Below, in pieces: positions 18,980-28,578 of a DNA stretch of 50,455 nt. The stretch comes from Phyllobacteriaceae bacterium. Its GTDB lineage: Bacteria > Pseudomonadota > Alphaproteobacteria > Rhizobiales > Rhizobiaceae. The position numbers and the translations under genes are program-made. Position 1 is the stretch's first letter. Each line of letters opens with the position of its first letter. The DNA is taken from contig JAJUHJ010000008.1 in assembly GCA_029279965.1 (NCBI GenBank), forward strand, positions 1-50,455, given 5' to 3'. A model generated the notes under the pieces. The model saw only the letters and a list, made by a program, of their open reading frames with translations, searched no databases and had not been told where the DNA came from.

Positions 18980-18994
18980 GTTCCAGTTGTGTTC
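18980..18994 (-). promoter_or_regulatory. SOS box (LexA operator) of lexA
   Basis: The plus strand reads GTTC-N7-GTTC (18980-18983 and 18991-18994), that is GAAC-N7-GAAC towards lexA. This is the direct-repeat LexA site known in alphaproteobacteria. It lies about 50 bp before the lexA start. On the minus strand a TTGCGG at the upstream edge and TAGTGT 17 bp later could be the promoter the box overlaps. A third GAAC (18965-18968 on the plus strand) lies nearby in the opposite sense. Autoregulation of lexA follows from family knowledge. Confidence 0.85.
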
Positions 18995-19026
18995 CGCAAC
19001 TGTAAAAAATGATGGCTAATGATTGC

Positions 19027-20232
19027 CTAACGAAGAATGAGCACCTTGCATGGTGCGCCGGGCTCAAGCGCGGGCGCGTGCGGCTCGCGGATGATGAGGG
19101 CATTGGCGGCGGCAAGCGCGGTAAGCATGGAGGAATCCTGCCGCTCGAAAGGGGTCGCGCGCAGCTCATCGTGCTCGCCGTCGACAATCGCCCGCACATA
19201 GTCGCGCCGCTCGTCGTTGGCTTTCATGGGCCGTGTGATGGCGGCCGTGCGAATATCGGGCGCGTAGGCACGCCCGGCAAGACCGGTCACAATGGGACGC
19301 AGGAAAAGATGTGCGCAGACGAGGCTGGAGACCGGATTGCCGGGTAGCCCCAAGACACGTGCCGAGTTGAGGCGGCCGAACATGAGCGGCTTGCCCGGCC
19401 GCATGGCGATCTTCCAGAAGGCCAGTTCCGTACCTTCCTGGGCCAGGACATCGCGAACCAGATCGTGGGTGCCCACTGAAACGCCGCCGAGCGTGACGAT
19501 GACATCCGCAGAAGCCGCAAGCGCCTCCCGCACCCGCGAAGCGATCGCGTCACGCCGGTCCGGAGCTATGCCGAGATCGAGAACCTGCCCACCATCCTGC
19601 CTCACCAGTGCCGCAATGCCGAAACTGTTGGAAGCGACAATCTGGTCGGGGCCGGGCAGGGTACCGGGTGGCACGAGTTCGTCCCCGGTCGCGATCACCG
19701 CCACCAGCGGCCGTCGCACAACCGAAAGGCTCGCATGACCGGCGGCTGCCGCCAGGGAAAGTGCGGCAGGATCCAGCATGCGTCCGTTCTCCAAAACCGG
19801 ATCGCCTTCTCTGAAATCAAGACCAGCCTGTCGAATGTGGCGACCACGGGCCACCGATTCGCGCGCCTCTATCCGGCGATCATCGACGCGTAGAGCATTT
19901 TCCTGGATGAGGATGGTGTCCGCGCCGTCCGGCACTGGAGCACCGGTAAAAATCCGGGCCGCCTGGCCGGGCTTGATAGTGCCGGCAAAGCGTTTTCCGG
20001 CGGCCGATTCGCCGATGACGGTCAGCCTGGCGGGTGGCGTTTCTACGTCCGAAGCGCGTATGGCATAGCCGTCCATCGCCGAAGCATCGAAAGGCGGCTG
20101 GGTGCGCCTTGCGGTCAATCGGCGTGCCAGCACACGCCCTCCCGCCTCTGCAAGCGGCACCTGTTCCGAGGAGAGTGGGTGCACTCCGTCCAGCACCCGT
20201 TTCAGTGCTTCGTCAACGGGAAGAAGAGCCAT
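19027..20232 (-). CDS. moeA: Molybdopterin molybdenumtransferase MoeA
   Basis: 401 residues. MoeA inserts molybdate into adenylated molybdopterin to form the molybdenum cofactor. Signatures: [76 protein letters not shown], and [12 protein letters not shown] with [12 protein letters not shown]. The start at 20232 ([10 protein letters not shown]) overlaps the end of moaC by 20 bp, which supports coupling; a start at 20271 would overlap further with no homology. It is in the trpD-trpC-moaC-moeA-lexA array. Confidence 0.95.
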   Translation of the reverse strand: MALLPVDEALKRVLDGVHPLSSEQVPLAEAGGRVLARRLTARRTQPPFDASAMDGYAIRASDVETPPARLTVIGESAAGKRFAGTIKPGQAARIFTGAPVPDGADTILIQENALRVDDRRIEARESVARGRHIRQAGLDFREGDPVLENGRMLDPAALSLAAAAGHASLSVVRRPLVAVIATGDELVPPGTLPGPDQIVASNSFGIAALVRQDGGQVLDLGIAPDRRDAIASRVREALAASADVIVTLGGVSVGTHDLVRDVLAQEGTELAFWKIAMRPGKPLMFGRLNSARVLGLPGNPVSSLVCAHLFLRPIVTGLAGRAYAPDIRTAAITRPMKANDERRDYVRAIVDGEHDELRATPFERQDSSMLTALAAANALIIREPHAPALEPGAPCKVLILR

Positions 20233-20731
20233 GACCGAAATCATCCGCGCGCCAGTGTCCCGACTGCCCACCGGCCTTCTCGATAAGGCGCACGCCGGTG
20301 ATGGTCATCTGCCGGTCCAGCGCCTTGGCCATGTCATAGATGGTCAGGCATGCGACCGAAACAGCGGTGAGCGCTTCCATTTCGACCCCGGTCTTTCCGC
20401 TGACACGCGTGGTCGCCTCCACCCGAAGGCCTGGCAGGCTTTCGTCCGGTTCGATCTCGACGCCGATTTTCGTCAGGGCGAGCGGGTGGCAAAGCGGAAT
20501 GAGGTCATGTGTTCTTTTTGCTGCCATGATGCCGGCGATGCGCGCCACGGCGACGACATCGCCTTTTTCCGCGTTGCCATCAACAATGGCCTTGAGTGTC
20601 TCCGGAGCCATGACGACCGCGCCGACGGCCACGGCAGTGCGTTCGGTCACATCCTTGGCGCCGACATCCACCATGTCGGCGCGCCCATCCGCGCGCAAAT
20701 GTGTAAGGTTTTTGCCCGCTTTGGCAGCCAT
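20213..20731 (-). CDS. moaC: Cyclic pyranopterin monophosphate synthase MoaC
   Basis: 172 residues. MoaC converts 3',8-cyclo-dihydro-GTP to cyclic pyranopterin monophosphate in molybdenum cofactor synthesis. Family motifs: [23 protein letters not shown] (start of the fold), [18 protein letters not shown] (active-site region) and [22 protein letters not shown]. The ATG at 20731 is a single base away from the trpC stop (TGA-C-ATG), so translation is probably coupled to trpC. The moaA partner is not in this window. Confidence 0.96.
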   Translation of the reverse strand: MAAKAGKNLTHLRADGRADMVDVGAKDVTERTAVAVGAVVMAPETLKAIVDGNAEKGDVVAVARIAGIMAAKRTHDLIPLCHPLALTKIGVEIEPDESLPGLRVEATTRVSGKTGVEMEALTAVSVACLTIYDMAKALDRQMTITGVRLIEKAGGQSGHWRADDFGHGSSSR

Positions 20732-20732
20732 G

Positions 20733-21548
20733 TCAGCCTGTTGCCTCGAGATCCGGGGTGCTCCCGAGCAGCCTTTTCGTCGCAAGCTCCACATCATCAT
20801 GGCGCATCAGGCTTTCTCCCACAAGAAAGGTGGAAATACCGGCTTTCGCCAGACGTTGACAGTCGGCGTGGGAGAAGATGCCGCTTTCACCGACAATGAT
20901 CCGATCGTCCGGCACCAGCGGCGCAAGCCTCTCGCTGGTCGCCAGCTCCGTCTTGAACGTTCTCAGATTGCGGTTGTTGATGCCTATGAGGACGGACGAG
21001 AGTTTCAGAGCACGTTCCAGTTCTGCCTCGTCGTGCACTTCAATAAGCGCGTCCATGCCGACCTCGTTGGCGGCTTCCTCCAGTGCCTTGGCCTCGTCGT
21101 CACTCACACTCGCCATGATGATGAGAATGGCATCGGCGTTCCACGCCCGCGCCTCGTACACCTGATATGGCTCAAACAGAAAATCCTTGCGCAACGCCGG
21201 CAGGTTCGCTGCCGCGCGCGCTTGTGTAAGAAACTCGGGCGCGCCGCCGAACGATGGCGTGTCGGTTAGAACGGACAGGCAGGCCGCTCCCCCACGCTCA
21301 TAGGATGCAGCCAGCGCCGGCGGATCAAAATCCGCCCGAATCAGCCCTTTGGAAGGGCTGGCCTTCTTGATTTCCGCGATGAGCGCGAATCCGCCTTCCG
21401 CGTGCCTGGCGGCCAGCGCAGCCGCAAACGGGCGCACCGGCGCGGCGTCGCGGATGCGCGCTTTCAAATCACCGAGGGGAACGGCTGCTTTCGCCGCTCC
21501 GATCTCCTCGCGCTTGTACACCTCGATCTTGCGCAAAATATCGTTCAT
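20733..21548 (-). CDS. trpC: Indole-3-glycerol phosphate synthase
   Basis: 271 residues, a (beta/alpha)8 barrel that closes the ring of CdRP to indole-3-glycerol phosphate in tryptophan synthesis. Signatures: [36 protein letters not shown] (catalytic Lys), [43 protein letters not shown] and [15 protein letters not shown]. It is a monofunctional TrpC, not fused to TrpF. It sits 16 bp after trpD and 1 bp before moaC. Confidence 0.96.
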   Translation of the reverse strand: MNDILRKIEVYKREEIGAAKAAVPLGDLKARIRDAAPVRPFAAALAARHAEGGFALIAEIKKASPSKGLIRADFDPPALAASYERGGAACLSVLTDTPSFGGAPEFLTQARAAANLPALRKDFLFEPYQVYEARAWNADAILIIMASVSDDEAKALEEAANEVGMDALIEVHDEAELERALKLSSVLIGINNRNLRTFKTELATSERLAPLVPDDRIIVGESGIFSHADCQRLAKAGISTFLVGESLMRHDDVELATKRLLGSTPDLEATG

Positions 21549-21564
21549 CGTTGCCCGCTCAAGG

Positions 21565-22581
21565 TTAGGACGCCCGGTTGGAAATAGCGATCAGCCTGTC
21601 GAGCGCAGCCAGCGCACGCCCACTGTCGAGGGCCTCGGCTGCCATCGCCGCGCCTTCCCGCATTCCCGCTGCCTTGCCGGCGACCACAAGGGCTCCAGCC
21701 GCGTTGAACAGCGCGATGTCGCGATAGGCGTTCTTCTCTCCGCTGAGAACGGCGCGCAATGCTTTGCCATTGTGCTCGCCGTCGCCGCCTTTCAAATCGG
21801 AAATGCTCGCGCGTTCGAGACCGGCTTCCTCCGGCGTCAGCACAAATGTGCGCACCGTGCCATCTTCAAGCGCGGCGACATGCGTCGTTCCCGCTGTCGT
21901 CATTTCATCCAGACCATCTCCGTGCACAACCCAGGCACTCTCGGCTCCGAGCTGCTTGAGGACGTGCGCAATCGGTTCCACCCATTGCGGTGAAAACACA
22001 CCGACGAGCTGGCGCTTGACACCGGCGGGGTTGGACAGCGGTCCGAGCAGATTGAAGATCGTGCGCGTGCCAAGCTCCACGCGCGTCGGTCCGACATGGC
22101 GCATGGCCGCATGGTGGTTCGGTGCGAACATGAAGCCGAGTCCTGCCTCGGCTATGCAGTCGGCGATTTTCTGCGGACCGATTTCAATGTCGATGCCGAG
22201 GGCGCTAAGGCTGTCGGCCGCACCCGAGCGGGACGACAGCGCGCGGTTGCCGTGTTTGGCGACGGGGACGCCACAGCCTGCCACGATGAAAGCTGCGCAG
22301 GTGGATACGTTGTAAGTACCCGATGCATCCCCCCCGGTGCCTACGATATCGATGGCATTGGCGGGCGCTTCCACCCGCAGCATCTTGGAACGCATGGTGT
22401 CCACGGCGCCACTGATCTCGTCCACCGTTTCGCCGCGCACCCGCAGCGCCATCAGGAACCCGCCAATCTGGCTCGGCGTTGCCTGGCCGGACATGATGAT
22501 GTCGAAGGCATCGCGGGCCTCGGCGAAGCTGAGGGGGGTGCCGGCGGCGATTTTGGCAATATGGGTCTTCAAGTCAGCCAT
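21565..22581 (-). CDS. trpD: Anthranilate phosphoribosyltransferase
   Basis: 338 residues. It transfers phosphoribose from PRPP to anthranilate in tryptophan synthesis. Motifs: [37 protein letters not shown] (PRPP-binding), [38 protein letters not shown], and NLLGPLSNP. No glutamine amidotransferase domain is fused. It begins 6 bp after the ppiD stop and is followed by trpC, so ppiD-trpD-trpC-moaC-moeA may form one transcription unit. trpE is not in the window. Confidence 0.96.
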   Translation of the reverse strand: MADLKTHIAKIAAGTPLSFAEARDAFDIIMSGQATPSQIGGFLMALRVRGETVDEISGAVDTMRSKMLRVEAPANAIDIVGTGGDASGTYNVSTCAAFIVAGCGVPVAKHGNRALSSRSGAADSLSALGIDIEIGPQKIADCIAEAGLGFMFAPNHHAAMRHVGPTRVELGTRTIFNLLGPLSNPAGVKRQLVGVFSPQWVEPIAHVLKQLGAESAWVVHGDGLDEMTTAGTTHVAALEDGTVRTFVLTPEEAGLERASISDLKGGDGEHNGKALRAVLSGEKNAYRDIALFNAAGALVVAGKAAGMREGAAMAAEALDSGRALAALDRLIAISNRAS

Positions 22582-22587
22582 GGTGTG

Positions 22588-24474
22588 TCAAAAGGTCAGT
22601 GCCCGCTGCATCGCGGCGCGGTTCACAGTCACCTGATGTTCCTGCTGGAGCCGCGCCACGAGCTGGTCGAGCAGATCGTTCTCCAGCCCCTGCGTGAGCC
22701 GTTCAACGACATCCTCGGGCACCATCTCTGCTGAAACCGAGGCCGGCTCGAATACTTCGGTCACCTTGAAGAGGAATCGTCCGTCCCCGGTGGGGCTTGG
22801 AAACGTCCCGGTGCCGCCCATGGGGACTGCGAAAGCTGCTTCAACACCTGCCCGGCCGATGTCGGGATCGTTGGCCCCGCGCTTCAATCCGCGCTTGATC
22901 GTCGTTTCCTGTCCGATCTCGGCGGCGATTTCATCCAACGATGCACCTTGTTCGATTGCCTTTTCCAGCTCTTCGGCGCGTTCTGCAAGCCGCGTATCGG
23001 TTTCTGCCTCGGTCCAGTCGGCAAGAACCTGATCCCGCACTTCTTCGAAAGAGCGTTCACGTGCCGGGATGATATCGGCTACCTCATAGAAGAGGAAACC
23101 GTTTGCGCCCATATTGATGGCGGGGTTCTCCAGATCAACCTCGCTCTGAAAGGCTTCGCTCAACAATTCGCGGGATTGGGGGAGGCCGTCCAAGGCCGTG
23201 CCATCGGGGCGCTGGCCGCTCTGATCCACAGCCTCTACGGTCTTCATTTCAAGTTGCAGCTCTTCGGCTGCCTCCTGCATGGAAGCACCGCCCGCGCGGG
23301 CATCCTCATAGGCATCATAAGTGTCGAGCACGAGCCGGCTCGCTTCTTCCAGCGCCAGTTCCTGACGTATCTCGTCGCTGACCTCGGAGAGCGGAGTGAC
23401 CTCTTCGGGTATGACCTCCGTCACCCGCAGAAGAACGGGGCCGAAGGTGCCTTCGATCACTTCGCTGACTTCGCCTTCCTCAAGCGAAAAGGCGGCCTCG
23501 GCAATCGCTTCATCGGCAACATCGCCTCGCGACAGCGTGCCGAGGCTTGCGTCCTCCCGTGTCAGACCCTGCCGCTCAACCAGATCGTCAAAGGTGGTGC
23601 CGGCGCTCAGGCTTTCATAAGCGGCGGACGCGTCCTGCGTGTTCGGGAACGTTATCTGCTCGATCGTGCGGCGTTCCGGCGTTTTATAGTAATCTTCCTG
23701 CTGCTGGTAAAAGGTCTCCACCTCCCGATCGGAGATGACCGACGGGTCGGCAATGTCTTCCGGTTCCAGCTTTACGTATCGTATGGAGCGAAATTCCGGA
23801 GCAGCATAGTTGCCTTTACGTTCCTCAAACCAGCTTTGCAGCGTCTCCTCGTCCGGCGGCTCGATCGGTTCGACGAGAGAACGGGGCAGGGGAACATATT
23901 CCACCGTCCGGTCCTCACCACGGTAGAGCGCCACGTTGCGCAAGAGCGTGTCGGGCGCCGAGACTCCCTCGGCCACCGCATCGATGATCTGTTGCCGGAC
24001 GGCTGCCTGTTCCCGGTTGTGTAGATAGTCCTGCGGGCGCATGCCGACACGGCTCAGGACGAATTCGAACTGGTTGCGGTCGAAACGGCCATCCATCCCC
24101 CGGAACGCCGGATCGGCGGCCGTGAGCGCGGCCAGCTTGTCCTCGGAGACGCCGAGGCCCATCTGCCGGCCTGTCTCATCAAGCACCGCGCTCGCGGAAA
24201 GCTGAGCCAGCACCTGCTGGTCGATGCCGAATGCTTCGGCCTGCTCGCGCGTGAGACGTGTGCCCAGTTGCTGCGAGAGTTCCCTCAATCGCTGATCGTA
24301 GGCGAGCCGGTAATCGAGGACGGAAACCGAGGTGCCGCCTGCTGTCAGAACGTCGTTGGCCCCGCCGCCGAGCATCTGGCCGGAAATGCCCCACACGGCA
24401 AAGCTGACCACAAGAAGCCCAAGCAACAGCTTGGCAACCCAGGTTGACGCGGCGTTTCTGAGGCTGTCGAGCAT
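22588..24474 (-). CDS. PpiD-like SurA/parvulin-type periplasmic folding factor
   Basis: 628 residues. A single N-terminal membrane anchor (about 13-33, VAKLLLGLLVVSFAVWGISG) leads into a SurA_N-like chaperone domain (about 40-200) and a parvulin-like region (about 265-365, RRTIEQITFPNTQDASAAYESL, then FGPVLLRVTEVIP). A long acidic helical part follows, and a second partial parvulin-like repeat near 485-600 (NGFLFYEVADIIPARERSFEEV). PpiD-type proteins sit at the periplasmic exit of the Sec translocon. Whether the PPIase site is active is unclear. Next to it, on the minus strand, is trpD; tpiA diverges from it across 140 bp. Confidence 0.85.
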   Translation of the reverse strand: MLDSLRNAASTWVAKLLLGLLVVSFAVWGISGQMLGGGANDVLTAGGTSVSVLDYRLAYDQRLRELSQQLGTRLTREQAEAFGIDQQVLAQLSASAVLDETGRQMGLGVSEDKLAALTAADPAFRGMDGRFDRNQFEFVLSRVGMRPQDYLHNREQAAVRQQIIDAVAEGVSAPDTLLRNVALYRGEDRTVEYVPLPRSLVEPIEPPDEETLQSWFEERKGNYAAPEFRSIRYVKLEPEDIADPSVISDREVETFYQQQEDYYKTPERRTIEQITFPNTQDASAAYESLSAGTTFDDLVERQGLTREDASLGTLSRGDVADEAIAEAAFSLEEGEVSEVIEGTFGPVLLRVTEVIPEEVTPLSEVSDEIRQELALEEASRLVLDTYDAYEDARAGGASMQEAAEELQLEMKTVEAVDQSGQRPDGTALDGLPQSRELLSEAFQSEVDLENPAINMGANGFLFYEVADIIPARERSFEEVRDQVLADWTEAETDTRLAERAEELEKAIEQGASLDEIAAEIGQETTIKRGLKRGANDPDIGRAGVEAAFAVPMGGTGTFPSPTGDGRFLFKVTEVFEPASVSAEMVPEDVVERLTQGLENDLLDQLVARLQQEHQVTVNRAAMQRALTF

Positions 24475-24614
24475 GTCGTTTCCGTATCCTTCATCGTCTC
24501 GGTACGGGAATAGCGTTCCCGGCCGTCACTGTCGATTGCTTTATGCCGACTTTTTGCTAGTGAACAGCGGTTGCGCCCACGGCGCAGACCCCGTCAAATT
24601 CAGGGAGGCTCCCT

Positions 24615-25379
24615 ATGACGCCAGGAATACGTCCTCTTATCGCAGGCAACTGGAAAATGCACGGTGCGCGCGATTCGCTTGGCGAATTGAAAGCGATCGG
24701 AGAAGGGTTCTCCCCGGCGGCCGGCGCGGGTGCTGATGGTCTGGTCTGCGTGCCGGCGACGTTGCTGGAAAGGGCCGTCGGCGTCCTCGACGCCACTCAT
24801 GTGACCGCCGGGGGCCAGGATTGTCATCCGCAGCCAAGTGGCGCCCATACCGGCGACATTGCGGCCGAAATGCTGGCGGATTGCGGCGCCACCCATGTGA
24901 TCGTCGGGCACTCGGAACGGCGCATGGATCATGGTGAAAAGGATGACGATGTGGCGGCGAAGGCACGTGCTGCCTGGCGGGCAGGGCTTGTTGCCATCAT
25001 CTGCATTGGCGAGACGGACGATGAGCGCAAAGCCGGAGAGACGCTCGCCGTGCTGTCGCGGCAGATCGCCGGTTCCGTGCCCAATGGCGCCGACCCGGAA
25101 AACACCGTGATCGCGTATGAGCCTGTGTGGGCGATCGGCACCGGACTGACACCGACAACGCAGGACGTGGAGAGGGCGCACGCGCATATCCGTGATGAGC
25201 TGCAGGCTAAGTTTGGCGACGGCGCCTCGGCAATGCGGATCCTTTATGGAGGCTCACTCAAACCCGGCAATGCGGGCGAGCTTCTCGCGGTGCCCAATGT
25301 CGACGGCGGTTTGATCGGTGGTGCAAGCCTGAAGGCGACAGACTTTCTTGCCATTGCCGAGGCGGTGCGCGCGATGTGA
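24615..25379 (+). CDS. tpiA: Triosephosphate isomerase
   Basis: 254 residues, TIM-barrel enzyme of glycolysis/gluconeogenesis. Asn12 and Lys14 (AGNWKMHG), His99 (VIVGHSERR) and Glu169 ([11 protein letters not shown]) are the catalytic residues. The phosphate-binding loop near the C-terminus reads [14 protein letters not shown] and [16 protein letters not shown]. The ATG at 24615 has GGGAGG upstream. Divergent from ppiD; a TTGCTT...TAGTGA pair with 16-bp spacing in the gap is a weak promoter candidate. secG follows after 143 bp. Confidence 0.97.
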   Translation: MTPGIRPLIAGNWKMHGARDSLGELKAIGEGFSPAAGAGADGLVCVPATLLERAVGVLDATHVTAGGQDCHPQPSGAHTGDIAAEMLADCGATHVIVGHSERRMDHGEKDDDVAAKARAAWRAGLVAIICIGETDDERKAGETLAVLSRQIAGSVPNGADPENTVIAYEPVWAIGTGLTPTTQDVERAHAHIRDELQAKFGDGASAMRILYGGSLKPGNAGELLAVPNVDGGLIGGASLKATDFLAIAEAVRAM

Positions 25380-25522
25380 GCGCTGCGCGGCCTGCATTCT
25401 TGCAATAAGGGGCTTCGCTCTTATCTGTGACGAAGGCGGGGCTTGGAAAAGCACCTAAAGGCGTGTAATGAGCCGCGTCCGCGGGTGACCACCCGCACCG
25501 CCCAGGCGCCCGGAAGGAATTC

Positions 25523-25963
25523 ATGCAAACGATCATCATTGTCATTCATCTGCTGGTTGTGATTGCGCTTGTGGGCGTTGTGCTGATGCAGCGCTCTGAA
25601 GGCGGTGGGCTCGGCATTGGCGGTGGGGGCGGCTTCATGTCCGCGCGAGGAGCGGCCAACGCGCTGACGCGCACGACTGCCATTCTTGCGGTGGCGTTCT
25701 TCGTCACTTCCCTGGCGCTTTCGCTGCTCGCTCGCTATCAGGGCCAGCCGACCGATATTTTCGACCGGCTGGAGCAGGGTGGCCAAACACAGCAGGATCA
25801 GGGCGGGCCGGGCATCCTCGATGAACTCGGCGGTCCCGTAACCGACGATGCGACTCCTGCCGAAACGGAAGCGCCGTCCTCCGAGGACGGGCAGACCGTC
25901 CCGTCACCGGCAGAGGAACCGGCCGCCGCGCCGGAGGAACCGCAGGTGCCGACCGGCCAGTAA
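25523..25963 (+). CDS. secG: Preprotein translocase subunit SecG
   Basis: 146 residues. Two membrane helices (about 3-22 and 53-73) flank the conserved glycine-rich cytosolic loop (LMQRSEGGGLGIGGGGGFMSARGAANALTRTT). The remaining 70 residues are a long Pro/Glu/Ala/Gln-rich, low-complexity tail, longer than the E. coli protein (110 residues) but common in alphaproteobacteria. SecG assists SecYEG export. GGAAGGAA lies just before the ATG. pyrG follows after 128 bp. Confidence 0.94.
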   Translation: MQTIIIVIHLLVVIALVGVVLMQRSEGGGLGIGGGGGFMSARGAANALTRTTAILAVAFFVTSLALSLLARYQGQPTDIFDRLEQGGQTQQDQGGPGILDELGGPVTDDATPAETEAPSSEDGQTVPSPAEEPAAAPEEPQVPTGQ

Positions 25964-26079
25964 GATCTTCACAGGAACCTGGCGCGGGAATTCACCGAAT
26001 GCCCGCGCTCGAATGTTATGCATGGAAAAGAGTCAGGTGCGCGCATTTTGCTCTGGCGGAATCGCTCGCATCGGGTTAA

Positions 26080-27720
<1,641 letters not shown>

Positions 27721-27738
27721 GATCCGGGGAGAAAAGGC

Positions 27739-28578
27739 ATGACACCCAACAAGCGCGTTGATATCGGCCATGCCGTGTTTGCCAATGATGCGCCGTTGGC
27801 GCTGATTGCCGGCCCATGCCAACTCGAAAGCCGCGACCATGCCTTTGATATCGCCGGAGCCCTCAAGGAACTGACCGGAAAGCTCGGCATCGACTTCGTC
27901 TATAAGACGAGCTTCGACAAGGCGAATCGCACGTCGCTTTCAGGCACGCGCGGCGCAGGCCTCGACATGGCGCTGCCGGTTTTTGCCGATTTGCGACGCG
28001 AACTGGGCGTGCCAATTCTCACCGATGTGCATACGGAGGAACAGTGCGCGGTCGTTTCCGACGTGGTGGATGTCCTGCAGATCCCGGCGTTTCTATGCCG
28101 GCAGACCGATCTGCTCGTTGCCGCAGCGCGCACCGGAAAACCGGTCAATGTGAAGAAGGGCCAGTTCCTTGCTCCCTGGGACATGAAGAATGTTGTCGCC
28201 AAGATCGTGGGTTCCGGCAATTCGAACGTGCTTGTGACGGAGCGTGGCACCTCGTTCGGCTACAACACGCTGGTCAACGACATGCGCGCACTGCCGCAGA
28301 TGGCTGAAGCGGGCACGCCCGTGATTTTCGATGCCACGCATTCGGTGCAGCAGCCGGGCGGGCAGGGCGGTTCCACCGGAGGTGAAAGACGTTTCGTGGA
28401 AACCCTGGCGCGCGCGGCCGTCGCGGTCGGTGTAGCGGGGGTCTTCATCGAGACCCATCAGGATCCCGACAATGCGCCCTCTGACGGCCCGAACATGGTG
28501 CCGCTCGACAAGATGCCGGCGCTCATCGAGCGGCTGATGGAGTTTGACCGAGTCGCCAAGAACTCATCGAGCATTTAG
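27739..28578 (+). CDS. kdsA: 3-deoxy-8-phosphooctulonate synthase (KDO-8-P synthase)
   Basis: 279 residues. It condenses phosphoenolpyruvate and arabinose-5-phosphate to KDO-8-phosphate for lipopolysaccharide core synthesis. Motifs: LIAGPCQLESRDHAFDIA, YKTSFDKANRTS, GLDMALPVFADLRRELGVPILTDVHTEEQ, VKKGQFLAPWDMKN, TERGTSFGYNTLVNDMR, DATHSVQQPGGQGGSTGG and ETHQDPDNAPSDGPNM. The stop overlaps the end of the opposite-strand 603-residue gene by 15 bp. The last five residues (NSSSI) may therefore reflect an insertion boundary. It starts 18 bp after pyrG, a likely operon. Confidence 0.96.
   Translation: MTPNKRVDIGHAVFANDAPLALIAGPCQLESRDHAFDIAGALKELTGKLGIDFVYKTSFDKANRTSLSGTRGAGLDMALPVFADLRRELGVPILTDVHTEEQCAVVSDVVDVLQIPAFLCRQTDLLVAAARTGKPVNVKKGQFLAPWDMKNVVAKIVGSGNSNVLVTERGTSFGYNTLVNDMRALPQMAEAGTPVIFDATHSVQQPGGQGGSTGGERRFVETLARAAVAVGVAGVFIETHQDPDNAPSDGPNMVPLDKMPALIERLMEFDRVAKNSSSI

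Noticed and set aside
22948-24024. Plus-strand open frame of 358 codons inside ppiD
   Set aside because: It is antisense to a well-supported gene and its translation shows no domain.
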